Assembly (NCBI GenBank): GCA_965279255.1 | Contig: OZ257146.1 | Coordinates: 2,232,001-2,296,000 of the forward strand | Source: CAMFLJ01 sp965279255 | GTDB taxonomy: Bacteria > Actinomycetota > Acidimicrobiia > Acidimicrobiales > Acidimicrobilacustridaceae | Reading direction: 5' to 3' | DNA: 64,000 nt | Part shown: positions 54,410 to 62,714 of the stretch, piece after piece | How positions within the stretch are numbered: position 1 is the first letter of the stretch | How the letters are laid out: each line of letters begins with the position of its first letter | Made by a program: the position numbers and the translations under genes | The notes under the pieces: model-generated | Told to the model about the DNA's origin: nothing | Databases searched by the model: none | The model's input: only the letters and a program-made list of their open reading frames with translations

Positions 54410-54888
54410 GCCGCTGCCTGCCACGCATCCGGCGCCGGGTGTGCTGGCGCGACGACGGTGGCCAGGTCGGTGGCATCGAGGTGCTGCCGTTCGGGCTGCT
54501 CACCTTCGTCGTCGGCACCCTGCTCGTGGCCAACGCCTGGGGCGTGGTCGACGCCAAGCTCGCCGTCACCAGCGCTGCACGCGAGGCGGTGCGGGCCTAC
54601 GTCGAGGCACCCGACCAGGCGAGCGCGGTCGCGGCGGCCGACGCCGCCGCGACCGAGGCCATCGCCGGACACGGCCGCAACCCCGACGCCACGACGACCG
54701 AGATCCGCCACGAGGGCGACGAGCCCTTCGCCCGCTGCACCCGGGTCACGGTGACCGTGCACCACCCGGTGCCCGCCATCCGCCTCCCGTTCATCGGCGG
54801 CTACGGCCACGCCTTCGACGTGGTCGCCAGCCAGAGCGAGGTCGTCGACCCCTACCGCAGCGGCCTGCCGGGGGAGGCGACGTGCTGA
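54406..54888 (+). CDS. TadE-like pseudopilin
   Basis: 160 residues. VGGIEVLPFGLLTFVVGTLLVANAWGVVDAKLAVTSAAREAVRAYVEA is again a TadE-type N-terminal helix, with the AAREAVRAY signature. The periplasmic-equivalent part ends ASQSEVVDPYRSGLPGEATC. Tandem TadE-like genes are usual in actinobacterial Tad loci. Confidence 0.78.
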   Translation: MSRCLPRIRRRVCWRDDGGQVGGIEVLPFGLLTFVVGTLLVANAWGVVDAKLAVTSAAREAVRAYVEAPDQASAVAAADAAATEAIAGHGRNPDATTTEIRHEGDEPFARCTRVTVTVHHPVPAIRLPFIGGYGHAFDVVASQSEVVDPYRSGLPGEATC

Positions 54889-54899
54889 GGGGCGGCGAC

Positions 54900-55352
54900 G
54901 TGTCGATGACCGCCGGGGCGGAGCGACGCGGCCGCGGCGATCGGGGCAGCGTCCTCATGCTGATGCCGGCCGCGGTGCTCATCGTGATGGTGTTGGGCGC
55001 CATCGCCGTCGACCTCACCGCAGTGCGCCTCGGCCAACGCGAACTGATCGCCGCAGCCGGCGACGCCGCCAACGACGCGGTGACGATCGGGCTCGACGAG
55101 GCCGCCCTGCGCGCCGGCGAGGGCTATCGGATCGACGGGGCGAGGGCCGAGGGAGCGGTGCTCGACGCGCTGGCCGCCAAGGGCATCCTCGACGACCTCG
55201 CCGAGCCGCCGACGGTGATCGTCAGCGGCACCGACACCGTCGAGGTCCGCCTCGCCCGGCGGGTGCCGCACATCTTCGCCAGGGCCCTGCCCGGCGGGCC
55301 CCACGACGAACTGGTGCGAGCGACCGTCACCGCCCGCGTCGAGCAGCGGTGA
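54900..55352 (+). CDS. Putative TadG/pseudopilin-like exported protein
   Basis: 150 residues from GTG 54900; GTG 54882 and ATG 54906 are alternatives. DRGSVLMLMPAAVLIVMVLGAIAVDLTAVRLGQRELIAAAGDAANDAVTIGLDEAAL matches the Tad-like helix followed by D-A-A-x-D-A (a von Willebrand-less TadG-type start). The remainder is short. It is the last gene of the operon and overlaps the stop of the converging gene by 26 bp. Confidence 0.7.
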   Translation: MSMTAGAERRGRGDRGSVLMLMPAAVLIVMVLGAIAVDLTAVRLGQRELIAAAGDAANDAVTIGLDEAALRAGEGYRIDGARAEGAVLDALAAKGILDDLAEPPTVIVSGTDTVEVRLARRVPHIFARALPGGPHDELVRATVTARVEQR

Positions 55353-55776
55353 GGCGCTCGCGTTCGTGCCGGCTCAGCGGGCGGGTGAACCACCGGATCA
55401 GCAGCATCACCGCAGGCAGCACCATCACGATCGTCGCCTCGGGCATCGCCCCACGGCTCGACGCGGCCACGAAGAACACGCCGAACATGGCGATCATCGT
55501 CCAGAAGTAGAGGGCGGGCGTGAAGAGAAGCACGCCCCACAGGCTGTAGATCGAGTTGGGGCGAAGCCCGGGGCCCTCGCGCCGGAACCGCTCGACGGTG
55601 ATCAGCCCCGACCGGCGCAGGTAGCCCAGCCCGGCGTAGGGCGACGGCTCCGCCGATGTCGATGTGAGCGACGTCGGTGAGGACGGACCATCGCCCGCCG
55701 CGGCCGCGTCGACGAACGCCGTCGGCCTCGTCGGGCCCCATTCCTGGTCGCGCCGCCGCGCGTTCGTCCCCCTCAC
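55327..55776 (-). CDS. Two-helix membrane protein, function unknown
   Basis: 149 residues from GTG 55776; the start is weakly supported. A polar N-terminus of about 60 residues is followed by the likely structured part (YLRRSGLITVERFRREGPGLRPNSIYSLW). Two helices come next (GVLLFTPALYFWTMIAMFGVFFVAA and ATIVMVLPAVMLLIRWFT) and a basic tail. Family not recognised. Its end overlaps the Tad operon end. Confidence 0.5.
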   Translation of the reverse strand: MRGTNARRRDQEWGPTRPTAFVDAAAAGDGPSSPTSLTSTSAEPSPYAGLGYLRRSGLITVERFRREGPGLRPNSIYSLWGVLLFTPALYFWTMIAMFGVFFVAASSRGAMPEATIVMVLPAVMLLIRWFTRPLSRHERERLTAARRGR

Positions 55777-55923
55777 CGGGGCGGAGGCTAACCGCCGGCC
55801 CGTGCCGCATCCGGGCCCGGTTCCGGTAGAACTCCTGCACCGATCCGCGAGGGTCGGGCCGGCGGGCGGCACCGGGCCACCGCGCCGGGCCCCGCCCGGG
55901 GCAGCCCACGTTCCGGAGGGACC

Positions 55924-56211
55924 ATGCCCGACGTCGTCGACAACCCCGACAAGAGCCGCCTCGAGATCGTCGAGGACACCGGCATCTCCGTGCTCGAGTA
56001 CCGCCGCCTCGGCAACGAGCTCGCCCTGATCCACACCGGTGTGCCCAAGCAGTTCGAGGGCCAGGGCTACGCCGCCGCCCTCGTCCAGGCTGCCATCCAG
56101 CTCGCCCGCGACGAGAACCTCAACATCGCCCCCTACTGCCCCTACGCGAAGGCCTGGATCGAGAAGCACCCCGAGGCCGTCGAGGGCGTCACCATCGACC
56201 CGATCGCCTAG
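55924..56211 (+). CDS. Small GNAT-like N-acetyltransferase
   Basis: 95 residues. VPKQFEGQGYAAALVQAAIQLARDENLNIAPYCPYAKAWIEKHPE contains the acetyl-CoA-binding loop (Q-x-x-G-Q-G-Y/A) and the C-terminal C-P-Y-x-K-x-W of the YjdJ/Gcn5-related small acetyltransferase family. Short length is normal for that family. Substrate unknown. Confidence 0.85.
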   Translation: MPDVVDNPDKSRLEIVEDTGISVLEYRRLGNELALIHTGVPKQFEGQGYAAALVQAAIQLARDENLNIAPYCPYAKAWIEKHPEAVEGVTIDPIA

Positions 56212-57335
56212 GCCGACGCAGTTGCCGTGCCCCCGGGTGCGGCCGGCGGGGCGTCGTCGACCGGGGCCCGCCAGCTCGTGCGATAGCGCCACCACACGTA
56301 TGACGGGATGCCGAGCAGCGTCGGAAGCAACCACGTGGCCAGGCGGTACAGCACAACGGCCGCCGTGAGCTGCGCGTCCTGTGCCTCTGGCACAGCAGTG
56401 CCGAGGATGGCCAGCAGCGCCGCCTCGGCCACACCGACGCCGCCCGGCGTCGGCATCACCATCGAGGCGAGCGACGCGCCTCCGTAGGCCACGACCGCCA
56501 GGGCGATGCTGACCTCGCTGCGGGCGATGCCCATGAGCCGCAGCGACACGACCAGCACCAGCACCGCGCTGCACTCCCCCGCCAACGTCGTCATCGTGAG
56601 CTTCAGGCCCCGGTCGTGGGCGACACCCGAGAGCTGGGTCCGCAGCGACACCACCCAACGGGAGACGTGCACCGGGCCCTTGCGGACCAGTCGAGCGAGC
56701 CGACCCACGACCCGGTCACCGATCCGGCCCACCTTGGCGGCGAACGGCTCGCTGTCGATGATGCGGAGGAAGGCGAAGATGCCGACCGCCACCACCGCGC
56801 CGATCACGACCGCGTCGAACAGCTCCTGGCTCGACGAGCCCTCGATGGCCACCACCACCAGGCCGCCGGCGAGCAGTGAGTAGCGCACCATCTGGCTCCA
56901 CGCCCCGGTGGACATGAGGCTGGCGGTGACGGCGCCGACCCCGAAGCCCCAGGAGTGGAAGATCCCGTAGGTGAGGGCGGTGCCGAACGCCCCACCCTCG
57001 GGCAGCGAGTTCGAGAGCGCAGCGCCCGAGAGGTTGGCGACGCCGGCCTTGCGCAACGTGACCCCGGGCAGGCTCACCACGATCGACGTCCAGTTGCAGG
57101 TGAGGTGCAGGAGCCCGAAGCAGATCACGATGACCACCGAGGCCGGCGTGATCTCGGCGAGGACCTCGCTGGGGCTGGCGGTCGTGAGCTGCGGGACCAG
57201 GAAGACGAAGATCGCCACGATCAGGGCGAGGGTGAGCACGCCCCCGACCAGCCGCTTCAGCAGCGAGCCCTTCGGCTTGGGGACCTCGGCGTCCGGGTCG
57301 GCCACCGGATCGTTCGCCGGCTCCTGATCTGCCAC
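56208..57335 (-). CDS. Lysylphosphatidylglycerol synthase TM region-like membrane protein
   Basis: 375 residues from GTG 57335. An acidic N-terminal tail precedes seven to eight helices. GDRVVGRLARLVRKGPVHVSRWVVSLRTQL is a cytoplasmic loop and MPTPGGVGVAEAALLAILG is the family motif (P-x-P-G-G-x-G-x-x-E). LPG_synthase_TM (UPF0104) proteins include flippases and lipid-processing proteins; there is no synthase domain here. It converges with the GNAT gene (4-bp overlap). Confidence 0.85.
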   Translation of the reverse strand: MADQEPANDPVADPDAEVPKPKGSLLKRLVGGVLTLALIVAIFVFLVPQLTTASPSEVLAEITPASVVIVICFGLLHLTCNWTSIVVSLPGVTLRKAGVANLSGAALSNSLPEGGAFGTALTYGIFHSWGFGVGAVTASLMSTGAWSQMVRYSLLAGGLVVVAIEGSSSQELFDAVVIGAVVAVGIFAFLRIIDSEPFAAKVGRIGDRVVGRLARLVRKGPVHVSRWVVSLRTQLSGVAHDRGLKLTMTTLAGECSAVLVLVVSLRLMGIARSEVSIALAVVAYGGASLASMVMPTPGGVGVAEAALLAILGTAVPEAQDAQLTAAVVLYRLATWLLPTLLGIPSYVWWRYRTSWRAPVDDAPPAAPGGTATASA

Positions 57336-57422
57336 GCCGAGCACTCTTGCACGGCGACCGCTGAAAGCGCGGCGACCTGCACGTGGGGCCACCGCCGCGC
57401 CGCCCCCGCGTAGCCTCCGCCC

Positions 57423-58046
57423 GTGTCCGCCCGCCCACTCGACCAGTCGACGACCCGACGCCTCGTCGTCGCCGGCGTGTCGATCGTGCTCGTGATCGGG
57501 CTCGGTGCCGTGGCCCGGAACACCGCGGTGAGCCAGGCCGAGCTCGACGTGTTCAGCTGGTTCAACCGCTGGCCCGACCTGATCGGACGGCCGCTCTGGC
57601 TGGTGATGCAGCTCGGCTCGCTGTGGGGCGGCCTGGCCGTCGGCGTCGCGGTGATGGCCGTGCTGCGGGGATGGCGCGGGGCGGTGGCGGGGGCCGTGGC
57701 CGCGGTTGGGGCGTGGGGCCTCGCCATCATCGACAAGACGTGGGTGAACCGGGGCCGGCCGGCCGACTACCTCACGGTGGTGAACTCCCGGTTCGAGCAC
57801 CTCCCCAGCGGCAACGGGTACCCGTCGGGCCACACCTCGGTGGCCTTCGCCGTCGCCACGCTCGTGGCCGGCTCGCTGCGAGGCCGCTGGCGCGTGGTGC
57901 CCTACGTCCTCGCCGCGCTGGTCGGCGTCGGACGCCTCTACTTCGGCGCCCACCTCCCGCTCGACGTCATCGGCGGGGCCGCCCTCGGCGTGGCGGTCGG
58001 GACGCTCTGCCGCTTCCTCGTCATCGACCCCGTCGATCGGTTCTGA
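57423..58046 (+). CDS. PAP2-family phosphatase
   Basis: 207 residues from GTG 57423, five to six helices. The three PAP2 motifs are visible: DKTWVNRGRP (KxxxxxxRP), PSGH (GNGYPSGHTSVAF) and SRxxxGAHxxxD as GRLYFGAHLPLDVIGG. It hydrolyses lipid phosphates such as undecaprenyl diphosphate or phosphatidate at the membrane. It diverges from the LPG-synthase-like gene by 87 bp. Confidence 0.92.
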   Translation: MSARPLDQSTTRRLVVAGVSIVLVIGLGAVARNTAVSQAELDVFSWFNRWPDLIGRPLWLVMQLGSLWGGLAVGVAVMAVLRGWRGAVAGAVAAVGAWGLAIIDKTWVNRGRPADYLTVVNSRFEHLPSGNGYPSGHTSVAFAVATLVAGSLRGRWRVVPYVLAALVGVGRLYFGAHLPLDVIGGAALGVAVGTLCRFLVIDPVDRF

Positions 58047-58300
58047 CGCAGACGCGGGACATTGGTCCCTTGACCGTTCCGGGCCATGGGAGGACAGTGC
58101 AGACAAGGAAGCAGTGACGGTCTGGCCGCCACCCACTCCCCGCCAATCGCGAACCACCGGGATGCGACAGGGCGCCGCTCGATCGGCAACCTGGGCCGCC
58201 ACCGGGTTCGGCCGCACCAGGGCGGATGCGAGGGGGTGGCGGCTTCCTTTTTCGTCCCGGAGCGACCGACGCACCACTCGCGTCGCGCGAGAGTCGGACC

Positions 58301-58959
58301 ATGCCGCTCTTCCGCAGCAGCAACGATCCCGACCCCCTGGTCGCCATCGCGACCAACGAGGGCTGGCCCGCCCTGGCCCTCGCCGCGCCGTCGATGCTGC
58401 CGCCGTCGCACCAGGACGCCGACACCATGGCCCTCGACATGCCCGTCGCCCCGGCCTGCGGCGGCTGGTCGTTCGCCCCGGACCTCGTCTCAGCCGCCGG
58501 CCACCGTCTCGAGGGGGCGACGGCCTCCACGCTCACGGTCTTCCACGACGACCGCCCCGACGACGTGTTCGAGGTCGTTCGGTGGCCGACCACTCTGCCC
58601 GTCGGCGGTCGCATCGAGGTCGTGCTCGGCGGGCCGGGGTGGAACCACCACCGCCTCCCCGAGCGCTTCGGACCTGCGGGCTGGTTGCCGCAGCGGCTGG
58701 CCGACGGCACCAAGGCCGGGGTCGGGCGCGACGTGCCCGAGCGCGTGGTGGCCCGCCTCACCGGCAGCGCCTGGGGCCCGAGCTGGTGCAGCGGGCGGCC
58801 GCCGCCAAGGGCATCACCGTCGAGGTCGACCGGGGCCGCGCCGCCGTGTTCCGGTGGGGTCAGCGGGCGCTCGACCAGGAGGGCTGGCTGGCGCTGTGCT
58901 CAGCGGCCGTCGCCTGGGACGCCCTGGTCCAGGACGCGGCGGCGACCGGCCCCGGCTGA
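58301..58959 (+). pseudogene. Hypothetical gene with a one-base deletion
   Basis: From ATG 58301: MPLFRSSNDPDPLVAIATNEGWPALALAAPSMLPP...RPDDVFEVVRWPTTLPVGGRIEVVLGGPGW up to VVARLTGSA. Then a frame change near 58773 is needed to continue LGPELVQRAAAAKGITVEVDRGRAAVFRWGQRALDQEGW to TGA at 58957-58959. Inserting one C into the GCC-TGG junction restores GSALGPELVQRAAAAKG. Single-gene, family unknown, about 219 residues if repaired. It could equally be a sequencing or assembly error. Confidence 0.6.
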
Positions 58960-58987
58960 GCCGGCAGGGAGTGCAGGCGCGACCCCG

Positions 58988-59608
58988 TCAGCTCTCCTTG
59001 CGGAACTCGTGCAGCGGCTTCGAGTTCGTCGCGGCCGTCGACGAGGTGGGCAGCGGCGGCCGGTCCGGCTCCTCCTCCCGCAGCGGCACCACCGCCACCA
59101 GGCTGGCCAGCGAGCGCCGGGCCAGCTCCTGGTAGACGCGGATGCCGTTGGCCTTCCAGGCCAGCGCCTCGGCGTCGAGCTCCTTGATGACCTTGCCCGG
59201 GTTGCCGGCGGCGAGGTGGTCGGCGGGCACGACCAGCCCGGCGGGGATGAAGGCGTTGGCCCCCACGAGCGCCCGGCCGCCGATGTCGGCGCCGTCCATC
59301 ACCACCGCGTTCATGCCGACCATCGCTCCCGAGCGGACGGTGCAGCCGTGCAGCACGGCACCGTGGCCGATGTGGCCCTCGGGCTCGACCGTGCAGCCGG
59401 CGCCCGGGAAGCTGTGCATGACGCAGCTGTCCTGGATGTTGGCGCCGGCGCCCAGCTCGATGCGGCCGAAGTCGCCCCGCAGGCTGGCGAGGGGGCCGAC
59501 GTAGGCACCGGCGCCGATGTGCACGTCGCCGATCAGGACGGCCTCGGGGTGCACGAAGGCGTCCGGGTGCACCACCGGCACCACCCCGTCGATCGCGTAG
59601 ATCCCCAT
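58988..59608 (-). CDS. Gamma-class carbonic anhydrase-like hexapeptide-repeat protein
   Basis: 206 residues from ATG 59608, with GGAGAAG 5 bp upstream (ATG 59620 possible). A left-handed beta-helix of hexapeptide repeats is visible (VHPEAVLIGDVHIGAGAYVGPLASLRGDFGRIELGAGANIQDSCVMHSFPGAGCTVEPEGHIGHGAVLHGCTV), with His residues in SFP/GHIGHGAVLHG placed as in gamma-CAs. The PaaY/CaiE-like group also fits; a paa or cai neighbourhood is absent. It ends in a short helix and a polar tail. Confidence 0.85.
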   Translation of the reverse strand: MGIYAIDGVVPVVHPDAFVHPEAVLIGDVHIGAGAYVGPLASLRGDFGRIELGAGANIQDSCVMHSFPGAGCTVEPEGHIGHGAVLHGCTVRSGAMVGMNAVVMDGADIGGRALVGANAFIPAGLVVPADHLAAGNPGKVIKELDAEALAWKANGIRVYQELARRSLASLVAVVPLREEEPDRPPLPTSSTAATNSKPLHEFRKES

Positions 59609-59666
59609 GCGCTTCTCCACTCACCGGCTCGTCGGACTCGTCGAACTACCAGTGCCCGATTCGACC

Positions 59667-59733
59667 ACATCCCCACACTGGCTCACGTGATCAGCCATGA
59701 CCTGACGACATGAGCCAGTGAGGTGGGGGATGT
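59667..59733. repeat. REP-like hairpin between divergent genes
   Basis: CACTGGCTCA (59676-59685) and TGAGCCAGTG (59711-59720) form a 10-bp stem, extended outwards by ACATCCCC/GGGGATGT with a few bulged bases. The TGGCTCA word is shared with the hairpins at 29431-29543. Confidence 0.55.
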
Positions 59734-59844
59734 GAGGTGGGGATCGTGGTGGGACAGGCTCAGGGTCAAGCTGCGGCCGGAACCGACGCTAAGCGGAATG
59801 ATCATTTCGCTTGAGGCGGGAGGCGGCCGTACCCTCGGAGCCGC

Positions 59845-61230
59845 ATGAGCGAGACGGTGCGCGGGACCGACCCCGCCGACGACGACGGACCGGAGTTCGT
59901 CCTCGAGGAGGCCGAGGACGCCTTCCTCGACGGCGACCGCACGGCCGAGGTCGGCACCATCCGCACCGCACTGCGCCACCGCGACTTCCGCACCCTGTTC
60001 CTCGGGATGTTCGCGTCGAACATCGGCAGCTGGATGCAGAACGTCATCGTGGCGGCGATGGCCTACACCATCACCAAGAGCGCCTGGTTCGTCAGCCTCG
60101 TGGGCTTCGCCAACCTCGGCCCTCAGCTCCTGCTGGCCGTGGTCGGCGGTGGGCTGGCCGACACGTTCGACCGCCGCAAGCTCATCCTGTGGCTCAACGT
60201 CGAGCAGTTGGTGGGCTCGTTGTTCCTCGCCTGGATCGCGCTCAACCCCAACCCGTCGAGGGCCCTCTTCCTGTTCGCCGTCGCCTTCATCGGCACCGGC
60301 GCCGCCCTCCAGTCGCCGGCCTTCCTGTCGCTCACCCCCACCCTCGTGCCCCGCAAGGACCTCGCCGGCGCGGTGTCGCTCAACTCGGTGAGCATGAACG
60401 CGTCGCGGGTCATCGGGCCGGCGATCGGCGGAATCCTCTACGCGCTGGTCGGACCGTCGTGGGTGTTCCTCGGCAACGCCGTGACCTACGTGGCGATCAT
60501 GGTCGCGGTCATGAGCATCAAGCCCCGGCCCGTGCCGAGGCCGGCCGGCGACGAGAGCCAGTGGGCCCGCCTGATGGGCGGGTTCCGCTACGTCAGCCGC
60601 GAGCCCGTCGTGCGCCGCTGCATCGCCACCGTGCTCGTGTTCTCGTTCTTCTGCATGGGCTTCATCACCGTCATGCCGGTGCTGGCCTCGGTGAACCTCG
60701 GCGTGCCGACCAAGAGCACCACCTACGGGTTCCTCTACGCCACCTTCGGGCTGGGAGCCGTCGCCGGGGCCCTGTCGATCGGCACGTTCCTGGCCGGCCG
60801 CTCGCTCGAGAAGATCGTGCGGGTCGCCCTGCTCGGCTTCGCCGCCTGCCTCACCGTCTACGCCATGCTGCGCTCGGCGGTGCCGGCGTTCCCCGTCGGG
60901 TTCCTGCTCGGCTTCTTCTACTTCGCCACCGTCACCTCTCTGGCCACGGTGTTCCAGGGCCGCCTCGACGACTCGGTGCGGGGCCGGGCCAGCGCCGTGT
61001 GGGTGATGAGCTTCGGCGGCACCGTGCCCATCGGCGGCCTGGTGGCGGGCTGGTTCGTGAGCCTCACGTCGGTCACCGCGGTGGTGCTCGTCGGCGCCGG
61101 CTTCGCCGTGTTCCTGGCCTGGTACGCCGACCTGCGCCCGCCCGAGCAGCGCGGACGGGGCAGCGGTCGTCGGGTCGAGGTCCCAGGGCCGGCCGCCCCC
61201 GGCACCGGGCCGGCTCCGGTCAGCGGCTGA
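59845..61230 (+). CDS. Major facilitator superfamily exporter (EntS/MFS_3-like)
   Basis: 461 residues. An acidic cytoplasmic N-terminus precedes TIRTALRHRDFRTLFLGMFASNIGSWMQNVIVAAMAYTITKSAWFVSLVGFANLGPQLLLAVVGGGLADTFDRRKLILWLN, which contains the A-loop motif G-x-x-A-D-x-x-D-R-R-K. About eleven to twelve helices follow. This matches the MFS_3 (enterobactin-exporter-like) family. Substrate unknown. It converges on murF with an 11-bp overlap. Confidence 0.9.
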   Translation: MSETVRGTDPADDDGPEFVLEEAEDAFLDGDRTAEVGTIRTALRHRDFRTLFLGMFASNIGSWMQNVIVAAMAYTITKSAWFVSLVGFANLGPQLLLAVVGGGLADTFDRRKLILWLNVEQLVGSLFLAWIALNPNPSRALFLFAVAFIGTGAALQSPAFLSLTPTLVPRKDLAGAVSLNSVSMNASRVIGPAIGGILYALVGPSWVFLGNAVTYVAIMVAVMSIKPRPVPRPAGDESQWARLMGGFRYVSREPVVRRCIATVLVFSFFCMGFITVMPVLASVNLGVPTKSTTYGFLYATFGLGAVAGALSIGTFLAGRSLEKIVRVALLGFAACLTVYAMLRSAVPAFPVGFLLGFFYFATVTSLATVFQGRLDDSVRGRASAVWVMSFGGTVPIGGLVAGWFVSLTSVTAVVLVGAGFAVFLAWYADLRPPEQRGRGSGRRVEVPGPAAPGTGPAPVSG

Positions 61231-62536
61231 GCAGCCGTTCGGCCACGACCTCGAGGCCGGCGACCCGGCTGCCCTTGACGAGCACGGCGTCGTCGGGGCC
61301 CAGCTCGCCCAGCGCGTCGAGCGCAGCGTCGGCGTCGGGCACGGGGGCGACGCCGTAGTCGGTAGTGCCGACGGCGATCAGGCGCACCCCGAGCTCGTCG
61401 ACCAGTGACGCGATCCGGCGGTGCTGGGCCGGGCCTTCGACACCCAGCTCGGCCATGGGCCCGAGCACGGCGTGATGGCGGGCCGCGTCGAGGTGGGCCA
61501 CGGCCCGCAGCGCCGCCTCCATCGAGGCCGGCCCGGCGTTGTAGGCGTCGTTGAGCACGCGGGTGCCGCTGGGCGCGGTGCGCAGCTCCATCCGCCAGGG
61601 CGAGAGCTCGCTGACCTCGAGGCCGGCGGCGACCTCGTCGATCGGGACGTCGCACAGCAGGGCGACGGTGGCGGCGGCCAGCGCGTTGGAGACGTGGTGG
61701 AGGCCGCGCACGCCGAGGTGCACGTCGGTCGAGCCCCAGGAGGTCTCGAGCCGGAAGCGGGCCCGCAGGTCGGGGTCGAGCTCGACGTTCGCCGCCCGCA
61801 CGTCGCCGTGGTCGACGCCGTAGAGGATCGACCGGGCCGACGTGCGCCCGGCCATGGCGGCCACGCGCGCGTTGGCGCCGTTCAGCACGGCCACCCCGTC
61901 GGGCGGCAGCGACGCCGGCAGCTCGCCCTTGGCCCGGGCGATGGCGTCGAGGTCGCCCATGAGCTCGGCGTGCACGAGCTCCACAGCGGTGACGACGGCG
62001 ATCGTCGGCCGGGCGATGTCGCAGAGCCAGGCGATGTGGCCTGCGCCGCGGGCGCCCATCTCGATCACGGCCACGTCGGTGTCGTCGTGGGCGTTCACGA
62101 GGGTGAGGGGCACCCCGAGCTCGTTGTTGAAGCTCTTCTCACTCGCCGTCACGACGTGCAGGCGCCCGAGGGCCGAGGCGGTGAGGTCCTTGGTCGAGGT
62201 CTTGCCCACGGACCCGGTGATGCCGACGACGCGCTCGCCCAGCTTGGTGCGGGCATAGGCACCGAGGGTGGTGAAGGCGGCGGCCGTGTCGGGCACCACG
62301 ATCGAGGTGATGCCGGCCTCGGGCGCACGGGAGGTGAGGGTGGCCACCGCCCCGGCGTCGCGGGCCATGGGGATGAAGTCGTGGCCGTCGCGCTCCCCCG
62401 ACACCGGGATGAAGAGCTGGCCGGGCTGCACCAGGCGCGAGTCGATGGCGGCGCCGCGGACCTCGACGTCGGGGCCCGCGAGCGTGCCGCCGACGGCATG
62501 GGCGATCTCCGATGCGAGGAACTTCACGGCCGTCAC
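61220..62536 (-). CDS. murF: UDP-N-acetylmuramoyl-tripeptide--D-alanyl-D-alanine ligase
   Basis: 438 residues from GTG 62536 (GTG 62527 possible). Mur ligase layout: N-terminal substrate domain (VEVRGAAIDSRLVQPGQLFIPVSGERDGHDF), central P-loop VVGITGSVGKTSTKDLTASAL, SFNNELGVPLTLVNA, VIEMGARGAGHIAWLCDIARP, and a C-terminal domain with LNDAYNAGPASMEAALRAVA and DDAVLVKGSR. It joins D-Ala-D-Ala to the muropeptide precursor. It is divergent from ddl with 178 bp between, so precursor synthesis and ligation genes are paired. Confidence 0.95.
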   Translation of the reverse strand: MTAVKFLASEIAHAVGGTLAGPDVEVRGAAIDSRLVQPGQLFIPVSGERDGHDFIPMARDAGAVATLTSRAPEAGITSIVVPDTAAAFTTLGAYARTKLGERVVGITGSVGKTSTKDLTASALGRLHVVTASEKSFNNELGVPLTLVNAHDDTDVAVIEMGARGAGHIAWLCDIARPTIAVVTAVELVHAELMGDLDAIARAKGELPASLPPDGVAVLNGANARVAAMAGRTSARSILYGVDHGDVRAANVELDPDLRARFRLETSWGSTDVHLGVRGLHHVSNALAAATVALLCDVPIDEVAAGLEVSELSPWRMELRTAPSGTRVLNDAYNAGPASMEAALRAVAHLDAARHHAVLGPMAELGVEGPAQHRRIASLVDELGVRLIAVGTTDYGVAPVPDADAALDALGELGPDDAVLVKGSRVAGLEVVAERLLSR

Positions 62537-62714
62537 CGTACCGGGCCATCGTCGGTGCCCCGGGCCGTCGCCCGACGTGCACCAGCCGGTCCTCCAGCGG
62601 TCGCCCGGCCGTCACCCGGGCGTTGTCCGGCCGGTCCCGACGACCGTGGAGCCTGGTCCCGGGGAGGGTCGCGGTGGCCCGGGGCGCAGCGCGGTCCGGA
62701 CTACCGTCGCAGCG

